From: Ottelia alismoides
Taxonomy: Eukaryota > Streptophyta > Magnoliopsida > Alismatales > Hydrocharitaceae
Assembly (NCBI GenBank): GCA_037367405.1
Contig: JAZKJV010009322.1
Span: 372,001-436,000, forward strand
Length of the DNA: 64,000 nt
Direction: 5' to 3'
Of the stretch, positions 47,634 through 60,977 are shown in pieces (position 1 is the first letter of the stretch; each line of letters opens with the position of its first letter). The position numbers and the translations under genes are program-made. Under the pieces are notes generated by a model. The model saw only the letters and a list, made by a program, of their open reading frames with translations. It was not told the DNA's origin and searched no databases.

Positions 47634-49058
47634 CGTGATGTCGGGATGAGTTTAGATGAGATCTGTAAAGCAAACAAGATCAGCAGTCAAAACCCCCAAT
47701 TCAACTACTCAACACGAGCTGATGATCATAAATGATCGATTGATTATCTTTTCGATTTTATTTTAGGTGATAAATCAATCTTGTAGAGCGATTAAGCTAG
47801 CTGGTAGGAACCCGATGCTCCCAAGAGACTGGACCGATCCCAATGCTTGATCTTTCCCAGCCAGTATGAATTGCGGATCGTTTACCGGCACCTGATCAAT
47901 TCAATCTGTTAAGGATGTCACGGTCTGCTTTACCGATTACTAGAGAGATCCTCAATGGTGAATGACTAATCCTAAGAATAATAGTCTAACGGAAGTTCAA
48001 GTGTGGCTCTATCCTAGTGTGTGGGTCACTCTCTCACTCAAACAAACCAAATAATGAGGGGGTGACTCTCCCCCAAAAAAATGTTTTTAAGTGAGGTGGG
48101 TTTCAGTGTTAAGTTTGCTTCAATAGTCCCAATTTTATGATTTTCTCTTTTTAGGTATTTTTCAAAAACAAATAATGCCTGACGATTTTTCCGATCTCTT
48201 GATTTATTTTAAGTCCAAAAGCAGAAGGAGAAGTTAAAAAAGCTGATGTGTGATCAAACACGATGATGGATGCAAGGTAAGAGCTGTGTACCTGACTCCA
48301 GCACTCTACATGTAGGGTGATCCACGTATAAATTAAAAGACAGAATTAAAAATAATCTAGATGATGCAAGAAGAAAACGGCCTTAAGATGAGCAATTTCT
48401 AAAGATTACGAAGCACAGTAGTTAATTGATCAGAGAGAGAGGTCGATGTCTGATCTCGGATACTGATCGGTGTCTGCCACAACGGATCCTACACGCATTG
48501 TATACGGCCTCCAGCGGCACGTAACCTCTTAATCAATCAAGTTAACTTTTTATTATGAATTATTAATATAGTCTAATTACGAACTATAGGTGCAAGCAAA
48601 TAATTAAGGACTGGGCCTTATGGTGCTTACGTCACAATCAAGAAAAATCCTAAGTCTAGGGGCCAAATTCTTCAGGAATCAAATAGAAAAAATGTGATAA
48701 AACAAAACCGATGAAAAACATGGTGAGGTCCCCTGAGAACACTAGTGGTCGGCAAAATAGACCCCGATATAATAGTCTAAGAGAGAAGAGTGTCCAAGGT
48801 CCTGAACTATTCTAACAATAGAAATAAATGTGCTGCTGAAAATAAAACTACTCTACTCTATCGAATCTCTAAAAGTTACAACTGCCTCATGCTCTACTTC
48901 TGCTCCTCCTCGGATGCGTGTCTCCTCCAAAATGTCCTCGGGGGGTTCCATGCAAGAAAAGTGAAACAAAAATGGGTCAGAAAACTGTTATAACAAATAG
49001 ATGTAAAAATAAAAATAAAAATAAAAATAAAGGTTAACAAGCGACTACTAAGCTGTGC
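47634..49058 (-). other. Leader of element B
   Basis: About 1.4 kb of non-coding leader, homologous in order to that of A: ACTCTCTC-AATGAGGGGGTGACTCTCC (about 48025-48080), the conserved donor-like block (about 48255-48320) and CAAGAAAA near the PBS. It has no gene. Confidence 0.7.
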
Positions 49059-49076
49059 TCCCCGGCAACAGCAGCA
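49059..49076 (-). other. Primer-binding site of element B
   Basis: On the minus strand TGCTGCTGTTGCCGGGGA, 15 of 18 matches to the tRNA-Asp-type site, three bases from the LTR end. Confidence 0.8.
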
Positions 49077-49079
49077 TTC

Positions 49080-52000
49080 TGATGAGCGACCCACCAATTA
49101 GGGTTAATGAATAATATAAATCAAGGTTGTTGCGAATCGACGAGTCATGCTCAACAAGAAAAATAGAAACCACTCGAATCAGACAATCAAGGAACAAAAT
49201 CAATGTTAGCGGTATCCGCTATTTTATTTTAACCTGGTATAGCGACCAGGGTCGAACTCAAGGAGCACGAGTAAACCTACAAAGTAGTTGGTTTTGCAGA
49301 TAAACAAAGGCATATTTTTGTTAATTTTTAATTTTGCAAATTTTTGTGGTTTTTAATTAAGCAAGAAAAATAAGGTAATAAAGCACACACAAGCAAGCCT
49401 TTATAATTTTTATTAAGGCTTAAAATATTCAAAAATCAGAAATAAAATATTTTTATGTTTATCAAATATTTAGATGTTTTTGCTGATTTTCTGGGGCTTT
49501 TCTATTTTTATATGATTTTATAAAAATCAAACAAAGGCAAGAAGGGAAAACAGTTTACAACCTGGACTAAAAGGCAAATTTAAAATATTAAAAGTTCCCT
49601 AATGTCTTGGTTTGATTTTTATGAGAAAGTAAAAAAAAATATCTAACAGAAACTGAAATCCTAATTTTTTATTTTTTTAGAATTTTTAATGATTTTTATA
49701 AGGTTTTGAGAGTTTTGAGATTTTTAGAGTTTTTTAATGGTTTTCAACACAAAAATGGTACTGGAAGTAAAGCACGCAAAAACAAGCAAACACTATTTTT
49801 TTGGATTTTTTAACACAATTTTTATATTATTTATTTATTTATTTTATAAAATAGAAAGAACAGCTTTTGATGGTTATTATTTTTAGAAAATAAACTATTC
49901 AACAAAATAATCCCAAAAAATACGATGGATAATACATGTCAGCAGGAGCTTACAGTATCATTATTTATAATTTTTGGACTTAATTTGATAATTATTTAAT
50001 TAAGGCAAGACACACAATGCATAGGGACCTAATTGTAATTATTGTAAAGTTCACAGTCTAAATATTAACACGAGCATGAAACACAGGGCCAATAGCGCAA
50101 AATATCCAATTAATGAACACACATGCTGAATAATCCGCGCACTGGGTTATAAATGCAAATATAAAAAATTCTACTCAAAGCATAACATTCATGAAGTTCA
50201 GGATGAAACATGCAAATACACCAAAATAGCATTTGAGACAACACGTGAGCTCATATAAACATGACCAAAACACAAATATTGGAAATAACAAGGGTCCAAA
50301 TGGAAAATAACCAAATTATTTTAAACTATCACAAATATTTACCTGACTAGACAATAAAAACTCAACATAGAGGGCCTAAGGACAAGTTACCCCTTATTGG
50401 GCACGATCTAATGGCCGAGGTTGTTCCACTTACGATCTGATGGTTGTGCTTTACGGATGATGCTTCCACGATTAAGGGCCCAGATCAGATCCTCAGATGG
50501 ATCTAACGACCGAGGCTTTCCCGTAGATGCACGGTAGAGATTAGAACTGGGGGAGCCTTCGATCAGACGATGGAGAGGTTGTCTGTAAGATCGGGGAAGA
50601 ACTCGCCTCCAGCGAGTTTCCACCATCGATTGCGCGTGTCTCCGACGTCCTCACAAGCTGCTGGATGATTGAAGATGACGGAGTTGATGCTCCGCAGCAT
50701 CTGGGAGGCTCAGAAGGGCCCAGGACCAAGCAAGAGGCCCTGGGGTTGATTGGTGGACCTGGTGCTCTCCTTTGTTACCTTCGTCTGACATATGAAGTCC
50801 AAATGTGTTCCAACCCTGCAGGAAACAATGTATGCTCGGAGGGGAGTACTCCGGCGAGGGTTAGGACACCAAAATCATAGCGAACCAAGGGGGAGTCAGT
50901 GAACGAGACAGGTCACGTGTGAAGCGGACGATCAGACCTGATAAACGACTCCAATCCAATGATTGGAGTCCATGGAAGGATGCAGGGAGTAACGTAGAAT
51001 CGGAAGGTAGTCTGGGCGGGGTGGAGTTACGTCAGAGGATAGGGAAACATGATATGAAATGAGTACATCAAAGAAGCTCTGTTTCTCTGATGTATGACAG
51101 ATTTGAACGGACATGGAAGGTGAAGAAGATACCTGAAGGTGGAAGAAGATGCTTAGGGTTGCAGACGGACGTCCACGATGGTCTAGGCCTCGATGGCCGG
51201 TGCAACCAGAGGCTTGGCTCCTCACGGCAGAGCTAAGGTTTACCCTCACCGGACCTAGGGCACGCATGCACGTATGGCTCTAACGCCCTCCCTCTCACTC
51301 GTTGTCACTCTGGGAAAGGTAGGTCGGTAGGCAGGAGGTGGTGGCGTAGCTAAAAGGTGGAATAAAAGGAGGGGGTAGCACAATATATATTAGCTTGGGG
51401 GTCTAACATGGAGGAGGCATGACCCGCGAATCGAGGCTTAAATCGAAGAGAAGAGTGTTGGGCGAAGATTATGGATATAACTTCTATACTCGGAGCAAAA
51501 ATCTAGGTGAAAAGGGTATTGAATCGGGTCTAGAGAAAATGGCGATGTTCGGGCGAAACCCAATCCGATGACGAAGGCTGACCGGGGGGACCAGTTGACC
51601 AGAGTTAACAATCCGAGGTGGCTCAATCAGGGGCCGCCTATAACGAAGATAAAATACACTGCAAGACAAAATAAAGGGGAAAAGAAGGATAATTGAAAGA
51701 AAAAGGAATTTTATTTCTATTTTTATTTAGTTTTTTTATTTATATTATTATTAGAAATATATACAAGGAGATCAAAAGAATGATTTAATTTTATTTTGTC
51801 AAAACTATTTATTTGTATACATATGTAATATGTACAAAACAAAGTAGGGACTTTCTCTCTCTACTTATTTTATTTGGCGATCTGGTCAAGGCTAGACCTT
51901 GTCTTGTGGTTAGGGTCACTCTGTATTTATTCTATATACCTCCTTCCTTTTTATTTTCCTTTATTCTTTTATTTTTTCACAAATACATGCTAAATATACA

Positions 52001-52117
52001 ACATTAACACATGCATGAAATTTGCTATGTTATTGTATTTATTGGTATTTACATGTTGTTTTTCTAAGATAATTAGCTAAAATAAAAGAATAAAGATTTA
52101 GAATCAAGGATTCATCA
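49080..52117 (-). repeat. 5' LTR of element B
   Basis: 3,038 bp, partner of 17949-21291, with clearly more differences than between the element A LTRs. About 300 bp present at 20550-20880 of the partner are missing near 51695, between short similar sequences (GATAATT-GAAAGA), as expected for illegitimate recombination. Confidence 0.9.
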
Positions 52118-52122
52118 GAAAT
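52118..52122. repeat. Target-site duplication of element B (right copy)
   Basis: GAAAT, identical to 17944-17948. Confidence 0.9.
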
Positions 52123-54400
52123 CAGGATGACTTGCCACATACTTATCAAATAGCACTTTAACCATAATGTTATCTTTACAAAAATATGCCATTTCAAGAT
52201 CATATTTTTTAATCTTTTTGATAGTGCACTTTCCTGCCATTAGAGCACCGAGGAAAGGGACTGAACAAGCAAAAGAATGTGAAGACTCTGAATTATAAAT
52301 AGAAATGTGCCTTTTAATCCTAGAAACAGAATTCTTCACAATTTAATATTTAACAAATAACTTGGAATCTGAAATACAAGTATCTACAAAAGGTTGATAA
52401 ATGCCTACTGAAGGTACATTCTCCTCAATCGAAGGTGCAAGGACCTATGTAGACTCTGAATCTTCTTCGTGTTGTAGTGATTCTCTCGTACTCCTTCTCT
52501 TCCTTCTCATAGATTTCTCTACCTCATGTTGAAGGTGTTGTTGGTGATGCCTAGCCTCATCGTCTTCTGAAGTCTCCTCAAGGCGAGCTTCATAAACTAT
52601 CCTCTCCATATCCCTTGTCTGATCAGGCACGACTACGATCCTTTAGCTCCTAAGTAACATGTTATTAATACAATCAAAAGGAAGGATCTCATTCTCAATA
52701 ATATACCTGATCGCATGTCTGCTGCTACTGAATCTTGTTCACATTGTTGGGGTTAGCTTGAACCTAGGTAGGAATTGATGTATAAAGGGCAGACTGCTCA
52801 TTGTTTAAACTGGATAAGTGGTTGAGGTCAACCCACAAATCATGTATCTCGTTCTGGTAGGAACGTAACTCCTCGATTATCTACTGTTGAAAATCTATGG
52901 GACCTGATGATTATGGATACTACTGTGAAGAAGGATGAGAAGAATGTGAAGTTTGGCACTAATGGCCCTAGTACTATTGCTGATGGGATAGATGCTACAC
53001 ATGTGGGCTATGTTGACCCTATTGGTACGTCTGCTGATAGACATATGGCTATTGTTGCCTCAATGACTAGGAGTGAAATTCTTTAGAGCTCTATTGTGTT
53101 GGAAGAGGTGTAGGGATAAATGATGTGTTGTCAAAAAGTCGGTGGATACTAGTAAGAAAAACGATCCCCTGAATTCCCCTGCCTGGTAGGGTCATGTGTA
53201 TACCACACACCATTTACCTACCATACCTAGGAAGGCTCCTCAATAACTATCTCTGCATATTGTGGCTGCTACTGAAAGGAATGGGTAAGAGCCTGGTCCT
53301 CTACCTACGGCTAAGGTGGACCTGACATCGGTCGCTCCTAAATATTATGAACACGATACATAGGAGCAGCAAATGTAGTCATGACAAGTATCTTGATCTT
53401 AGATACCTTCTTTGAAAACTCTATTATATGCTTCGGTAATTTGGATAAGTTGTTGTCCAACTCACCCATCCTCCTATTGATCCTCTCTACGACTATCAAC
53501 TTATCTACTATTTTTCTCATGCTAGGAATCATGTCCTCAGATGGATAAATTGTAGCCTTCACTCCCCTCTAGGTAAGAGTGTAAGGGGGATATTTGTCTG
53601 AGATCCACTCATAGTCTATACTTGACTCGTCTCGGCCATCCTCTCAAACACTATCCAGACAGTGCTTGCACCATGTGCAGTGTAGCTGCCTCCAAAAGCA
53701 GAACTAAGTAAACCATGTACCTCAAGGTTGCAACTGCAATAAACTGACTAAAATAGGACGGTAAGCTCTAGTCCGTGAAAAGGACACTTCTGCAAGATAT
53801 ATTTGAATCTCCCCAATGTATCCCGTAATGATTCATTTGGAAGTTGGGAGAAACTACTGATGCATGAATGCGTCAAATTTGTTCTACTCACAGGGTAGAA
53901 CTTCTTCAAGAAGAGATTCTTAAATTGCACATAAGTAGCAACAAATACCCCAGGTTCTTCATCCAATTAGCAGCCTTGTCTCTTAAGGCTAAAGGAAGGT
54001 CTTTGAGTCTGAAGTAGTCTTGGCTAACCTTAGGATGTCCAAAGTCAGTACAGATCGGCTTAAAGTCCCTTTTAAATGCATATGATTCCTGATGTGCATT
54101 CCTGTGAAAATGAGGCAACAAACTAAGGAACTGTGGCTTCAACTCGTATTCAACTTCTGGCTCTACTGTACATAACTAATTCGTCATTTGGTACTATCCA
54201 TGGTTATATGTTGCATCCATAGGTGCAACTAATCCCTTGTTTAGCTGGCCAATCTGTGCTCTCAATAATTCTGCATTCTACTGCGATATTACTAGCCTAG
54301 CTAGTAACATATGCATTGGATGCTCACGTTCTTCCTCCTCTCGTTCTTTCTCTTGGGAGGCATCGTGAAAGAATCTTCTAAAGAAGTTTTGATTGAGATC
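52123..54400 (-). pseudogene. Element C gag and linker remnant
   Basis: Decayed gag of element C upstream of the element B insertion. The core is visible as LKPQFLSLLPHFHRN (about 54142-54100), LALRDKAANWMKNLG (about 54000-53955), FLKKFYPVSRTNLTHSCI and FSQLPNESLRDTLGRFKYI (53930-53800), each with a counterpart in element A gag. A charged, coiled-looking linker (52630-52445) follows. The phase at 52123 continues into 17943. The gag start was not identified with confidence, so the right boundary is approximate. Stops and indels make it non-functional. Confidence 0.7.
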
Positions 54401-55148
54401 TTGACAAGGATAATGAAATCAAGTCAATCTCACCAAGGTAATGATTTTCCTCGATGAGAAGAGAAGAAAGAAAGGGATCGGTTGGGATCTAACCGCTCAT
54501 TAGGAATGAATCATGATACTCTTGATCGAAACAAGGGTTATTTCAGATCTGGAAAGGACCATGAGTAGAAGGCAGTTAAACCTTGGAAGATGCGATATTT
54601 CGACAGTTCAGGAAAAGGTTTGTGAAGTCCAAACAAATTTCTGGCCAACTATTCATCTTCCATTTCAAGAAGAATATGAGATATGAGCATGCTTGATTCA
54701 AAAATAAACTAGTACTACGTTGCATGTAAATGTACGGAATCAACTCACATAATACAATGCAATCAAACCCCTTTAAATAGATTCACCAATTCAACATGTG
54801 AAAGCTGTAAGAGCTCGACCCTATTTTATCTTGTCAATTTTAATAGGTAATTCAAGCAATCTTTTACAAGCACACAAGGAGTCTCCTACTACACCTAGTT
54901 AAAGTCTTATAATCCCTCATTCAATGGAGTGATCTTCCTGGGCTGCTAGGTTCAATATCACACCCCAAAAGGAACTTTCTGGCACAGACAACTAAAAATT
55001 TCTAAGGTCTAAGGTAACCACTTGCAGCTCCCAAATCCGTGAGAGTCGGACCTGGAGACTTAGGATGAAAGTCTAGGATTTTGGGCTCTAACCTTAGGGA
55101 TTTGTCCTCTCCCACTCTGTCTGGGGGTAAGTACATGCGTCCAATGAG
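54401..55148 (-). other. Element C leader, gag-proximal piece
   Basis: It contains TATTTTATCTTGTCAATTTT (about 54820) and GGCTCTAACCTTAGGG to CCAATGAG (about 55067-55148), which align in order with the leader of A at 40850-41036. It stops exactly at the left end of solo LTR S1. Its last five bases (ATGAG) are the presumed target duplication. Confidence 0.65.
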
Positions 55149-58100
55149 TGTTATAATACCCATAATAAAATGTTGATTTTATTACAAATTATTTTATGTC
55201 AACTTGCATAATTGGTGAATATGTGATTCATCATATTATTGTCGTTCATTGTCCTCTTTATTTAAACTATTCAATAAAATTTGTACATAATTACGTAAAA
55301 TTAACTCCTAACTCTGTGTACTTTATTAACCCTAATTGAGTGTATATATTGTATATATTTTGGTCTCATAAAGAAATTAAAAATACAATAAAATTATAAA
55401 TAAAGAAATCCGTAAAATAAAGGAGTTATTCACCTGTAAATAGCCCAAAATTATTGTATTTTTAATAAATCCATATCAACTCCTTTTTGGTTATTTCTTT
55501 TCTAACTTGTACATAAAAATGTATATTAAAGTATAAAAATATAAAATAAATTCCACCATCAACAAACACTCCATGATCTCAAAGAGAAAAGGTCGTAAAG
55601 TCCAACTTTCCGGCCATATTCCTGCTTCATATGAACTCCAAATTCACCAAACTTACTTTTAAAGTTCAAGTTAGAAAATTATCTATTCAATGAGAGTAGT
55701 TTCATTAAAATCGGAGCTCGTTTGCGAAATATGAGTTTTGGGACCAATTGTATATTATACATATGCCCCTTTAATTTATTTTATCTTTTATTTTCTTAAT
55801 TATTAAAAAATCATAAAAATTAGATCAAGTTGTAAATATTTATTTCATATTTTCTTTGATTTTTTATTTTTATCTTATTTAAAATTGCACAAAAAATTGC
55901 AAAAAACAAAAATGCAATATTTTATACCTATAGGATATCACCCAAAATTATTTTTTGTACAAATAATTTATTTTGGTTTTTGTTCCTTCATAAAAGTTTT
56001 AAATCTCGTCGAGATGAGAAACTTTTGTGTTGACCACATTTTGATTTGATCCCCTTTTGTTATTTCTTTTTTATTCTTCTGTACATTTAATTTTTGAATT
56101 TTCTGTAAGCGATATGTGGCAGCTTCGGGAGCCGTATTTTATTATTATTATTTCTTTCATTTTATTTAATTTTTAATTTAATTTGCCACATGACAGCACC
56201 ACTGCGTGCCACGTGGCCCCCCTCTCCTTCCCTCCTGCACGCTAACCGTACCCATCGCTCAGCCCTTCGTGGAGGGGACACAATCGCTCCACTCTTCTCT
56301 CATTGACCCGGTCGTGCCAACTACAGCCCTGTGCCTTGCTGTGCATGGTTGCTGCTGCAAGCACAACAGCGATCTCCTCCGCATTTTGCATCTCACCCCC
56401 TCACGTCACCCAACTACTCAACACGACTGGGCCTCCGGCACCCCCATCTCTCCATGATCCCACGTCTTTCGACCTTGCTCCAACCACCCTTAAAATGGGT
56501 GCTCCGCCTCCAATAAAATCCATATGACACTTCATGATTCAACGCAAGGTAGAGAGAGCCCAAGGAGGTCTCCCGGTGGTAGCGCGATACCTCCATCTTT
56601 GAGCGATGACCTCGCTGGCATGATCCAGGAGATGCATCCTACTACCACAGCGAGCTCTGAGTAGATGCTCGAGCTTCACGGTCGTGGGCCTTAGCCACTT
56701 CGAGGCGATAACCGAAGGTAGCCTCTACTCCTCCTAAGTCAAGCGTAATCCCAGGTATACTTTTCTTTCCTTCCTCCTGTTTCTCCTCCTCTGATCTTCT
56801 TCCTTCATTCTTTTTCTTTTTCTTCCCTTGTTCCTCGATTCACCTTCACGGCCATCGCTTCTTTACACCCTCATCTGCCTGAACCTCCAATCATTGACCA
56901 CCCTCGGTTGCATCGGCCGCAAGTTCATCCTCCATCTTTCACCCCTCTTCCTTGCGAAGAAAGGATATCCACATCAAACCATCCCCAGCATCTCCGCCAA
57001 CTGTTGCAACCCCATCTCCATCCATCGTCGCTCCTTCAAAACACCTGTCAATGCCACCGCGCAACTCGCCTGCCCTGATGCCCCACGGTCGTGTGTCGGC
57101 CATCGCCTCTAGTGAAACACCGCCTCGAACAGTCCCTCGATGGTATCCGTCCACACCTTTGACCTAGGGCAGACCCCTCCACTGCTCACCACCACCTGGA
57201 GCAACACACTCTGCCACCGTGCAAGGAGCACCCAACCACCTCATGCCTTCCACCTCTAGTCGTCGACGATCGATGTCCGCTCTCCCTCGGCTCTAGCATA
57301 GAGCAGCTCGTACTTCGCTTGATCGCCACCTACACCTCATCGCACTACATACTCCCTAGAGTCATGGTAAAACCTTGATCTAAGGGCCCGCAATCGCCCG
57401 CGTTAGCCTGTTCTCCTCCATCGGCAAGGAAAGAGGCTCGACCACCCGAGCTTGCTGCCATATGCCATGTGGCAGCTCGAAGTTAGGCCGCCATGCCTCT
57501 TGCGGAGCTGGGGCATGTTCAAGGCACCTGTCATAAGGAAATATTGCGAGGAAAGCCATCACCCCTTTCTAGATTTGCATGCAAATCACAACTGCTTGGA
57601 GTCATGCGGGATGCATATGCAGACCTAAATAAATTGCATAAAAACCCTTATGGGTATAAGTATTTGCATTTTATCCCTTTTCCATGTTTATTTCAGTTTA
57701 TTTATTTCTGTAATTTGCATTGATACCCTTGTGTTTGCACTTTTATTTGGACCATTATTTGCCATCTTTTTGTTACCGAAAATTGCATATTGTAGTTCAA
57801 CTAATTCTTTGTCTAATGAGCACTCATTTATATTTTTTGAGAAGCGATTTATTTATTATAATTAATAGTGTGAAAATTTGCATAATTTACCCATTTTATA
57901 CCTGAAATTACTATTAAATTATTTACAGCTCTAAAGATTCCAAAGAAATTACACTAGATAGAATTACATGAGTTCTACATTATGCCCAAATTTCATGTCA
58001 TTTGCATGCATAACAAGGTCGCAATAAATTATTTGGTGATTAGAGTAAATAATTTTTCATAGACCGTAAAATCATTATTTTTAAGGTTTAGAAATTTTCC

Positions 58101-58443
58101 TGGATATGTCTCAAATAGACTCAACGAGGATAATTTTAGCTCCTGAAATTAATATCGTTTCTTATTAAAAAAATAATTTGCAAAAAATCACCTTGCAGTC
58201 ATATTTTATTCATAATTAATTCATATAGTGTCAGAAAATTTCAAAAGAATTACAATAGCTTAATTTCATCTTCCATCCTCTAGCTATGTTTCATAATTTT
58301 TTCGTGATTTGATAGGAAATTGCATTTTAGACCCCAAACATTGCCAAATTTGCATTTCATTCATTAAATTACATTTAAAAATACAAAAAATGCCTCTCTA
58401 AATGCTAGATTCTAGACCGCCTAATAATTAACCAAAGGAGACA
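55149..58443 (+). repeat. Solo LTR S1 (Athila-like, plus orientation)
   Basis: About 3.3 kb, TGTTATAATACC to GGAGACA, lying within the element C leader. The leader resumes right after it (TGCCCAAGAAAAAC corresponds to CTCCCCAAGACAAAG in A), and the flanks ATGAG/ATGAC look like a target duplication with one change. Internal order is that of a plus-oriented Athila LTR: A/T-rich part, palindrome (about 55989-56029), C/T-rich core (56190-57560), ATTTGCAT module (57650-57790), A/T-rich part. No internal region follows, so it is a solo LTR. The right end is inferred from leader homology and may be off by some bases. Confidence 0.6.
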
Positions 58444-58990
58444 ATGACCTCCATGATTGTGACCTTGAGTTTGCCCAAGAAAAACAAAAATTTGATCGCT
58501 CGCTTTAATTGGATAATTAATTCAGAGGTTTTTGATTAATCTGAATTGCCCACTTACACCAAAAATTAATGTTAATTCCACATAATTAGCGAGGGTAAAT
58601 CCAGGTTTATCGATAATTCAGTCTCAATTTTAAGAGTCGGTTATCACTTGATTAATGTGACCACAATATAATCTCCTAACGTATAATCCCTTTTACCTTT
58701 ATCCCTAGGTTGGCAAAAATCAAGGGAGAAGTCAGAGAACGGAATGAAGGTGGAAATCAATGATGCATACGATCGTTAATGAATACTTACAGTGATCCCT
58801 ATCACTCTCCATGTTGATGCAAGACTGAATTTATAAAATTTATTCTATATGATGCAAGTTGAGGGAAAAGCCACACCTAACATGAGTTCTATTAGCGGTG
58901 AAGAATATTAATTAATTTGACTAGATAGAACATAGCTTAGTTGCATCTCAATGAATCTCCTAAGATTTAGTGAATCCTATGAGAAGTAAT
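58444..58990 (-). other. Element C leader, middle piece
   Basis: It resumes the leader after S1. The block at about 58740-58840 has sense strand GGGATCACTGTAAGTATTC and GTATGCATCATTGATTTCC, clearly homologous to the leaders of A (41236-41310) and B. It ends in the GTAAT duplicated by solo LTR S2. Confidence 0.65.
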
Positions 58991-60220
58991 TGTTGGACAT
59001 GCGAGCCCACGGTGAGCCATTACGTAATAAATGTTATTGCGAATATCTTTCCCTGATCTGAAATGAAGAATAACTAATTTGCATAATAGGTCCCTTAGTA
59101 CAATTAGGATTATGTACCATGGCCGTCTTGATGATCATACAGTTGTTGATTCAATTATTGAATCATAGAGGCTGGTACTACGATGAATACCTAAAGAGTT
59201 AGATTGATGACTCATTAAAGCACCGTCAATTGATTATTAAGAGATGATCTCCAGCCTGAGAAGGAGATGGTAATCCTTTGTCTGAAGGCTGATATCTAAC
59301 CGACCTCTTGATGCAGGTCCTCTGCATAAGAATAAAGATTCAGAGGTGTTAGATAAGTTAGGTCAAAGAGTTGACTTAATGAGATCGAGATAACCAAAGT
59401 CCTATGTCGTATGCTGTCACGATATAGGCACGCATTTTCCGACCGGAGACAGATGTGTTACTATATGTCTGACTATGTACATTTGGAAGACCAATATGTT
59501 GATGACCTAATTAAGGTCTATACACCGGCACGTTGGTGTGCATATAAAGGCACATGAGTAATACGATCTCTCAAAGGGATCATACAGGTTCATTGTTGAA
59601 CAGGAAGACATGAGCTCACTCATGAGATATTGGGAAGAATCAAATTCCACGCGCAGTCATCTCGCTTTGGAAGCTTGACTGAATTTGTAATGTTTGATAT
59701 ATACTTTTGGAAAGTATATGATCAACACTTAGGTATGATATATAATTTTAGAAAGTACCTTGAAGTAGACAATGTAAAATTGATCTTATACTTTGGGATT
59801 ATTCTAGGTCTTCAAGTATGTAGGATGTACATGTATTAGGAATACCTGAGGGTGATGTGATCATAAAATAATTGTATAACCATGACACTTCCATTCTTAG
59901 GGAGTGATGAAACGGGTCTGGATTTTAGTGACTCCTCTCCGTAGAGAAGTAATCTGATCCTGGTCCAAATGTTGGACATTGATCTAAATGTGATTCAGAT
60001 GCAATGAGAAGATTAGATTTGCTGTCTTGATTTAATCAAGCATCTATGGGTGGTCCGAGATCTAGATTTAAGATATGATCTTAATATCCAAGTCACTATA
60101 CATGGAACAATACAATCGCCCTGTCATTATCTCCAAGTATTCGCGGAGAAAGCACATTGTCCTTGAAAGAATTCAAAATAATTTCATTGTTGATATAAGT
60201 ATCCGAGCATTGAGAAAATG

Positions 60221-60594
60221 GATAATTAAATGTGATTTAATTATCATGAATAATATGAATTTGATTCATATTATAAAAAGAGTTATCTTAGATAATTAAA
60301 TTTGATTTAATTATAAAAGATATAAATAATGTGAATGTGATTCACATTATTTGGGCACATGAGAATAGAGATCCAAGATGATTAAATGTGATTTAATTAT
60401 CATGGATATGAATAATGTGGAAAACACTATCCATATTAATCATATATATTATAAATATGATTTATAATATATAAGAGAGAGCAAGTTGTAATTTACATTT
60501 GTTAGTTAAATGTTGATGTAAATTGGATTCACATGGGACAATTAATTGAAAATGTAATTCACATTTTATTTTGGGTTGTGAATGTGATTCACAA
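60221..60594. repeat. Array of variable-arm palindromes with constant core AATnTGATT
   Basis: Palindromes at 60221-60245, 60250-60274, 60292-60314, 60324-60352, 60377-60401, 60444-60472 and 60576-60594. Arms beyond the core are 5-10 bases and complementary in each, but differ in sequence. The centre is always AAT, a 3-base loop (GTG, TTG or ATG) and ATT. A related decayed unit lies at 60549-60567. Confidence 0.9.
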
Positions 60595-60968
60595 TTTTCC
60601 AATGGCAAGATTGCAATATTCACAAAATAATTATGAATTATTTTTTTGAATAATTTACAACAATTGTTCTTGTAAATCTTGGAGATTTCCATGGAATAAT
60701 GTAATCTCATGAGATATCATAAGATTACATGAGATTGCCACCAAATCCCATATTATGGAAGGAGGCAATCTTCATTCCATAATCTCCATGCTTGATTGAT
60801 TTAATTGGGGATTAAATCATATTGATTTATCAATATAAATTTAATCTAAATAAATTAATTGTTTTTAGTTTTTACCAACAAAATCTTGGCCATTAAAAGA
60901 AATACAAATCAATGTGAGCCATTGGATTTGTGTTGTCCATGGATTGAGATCCATGGATCCCAAAATAT

Positions 60969-60977
60969 TATAAAAGG
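60969..60977 (+). promoter_or_regulatory. TATA box of solo LTR S2
   Basis: TATAAAAGG in the LTR, followed 30-40 bp later by ACAACAACAAAATAAG and a CT-rich run typical of the start of a transcribed plant leader. It would transcribe rightwards. Activity is not shown by sequence. Confidence 0.6.

Larger units (their letters stand above)
17949..52117 (-). mobile_element. Element B: Athila-like Ty3/gypsy element, interrupted by element A
   Basis: A minus-strand element of about 16.5 kb once element A is removed. LTRs are 17949-21291 (3' LTR) and 49080-52117 (5' LTR), flanked by GAAAT duplications. Internal order on the minus strand is PBS 49076-49059, leader, gag from 47633, the element A insertion, the rest of gag, protease, RT, RNase H and integrase down to about 23370, a hairpin cassette, a tail and a polypurine tract at 21300-21292. 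Coding parts carry many stops and frameshifts, and the RT and protease active sites are altered, so it is a dead copy. It sits in the gag-protease linker of element C in the same orientation. Confidence 0.9.
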
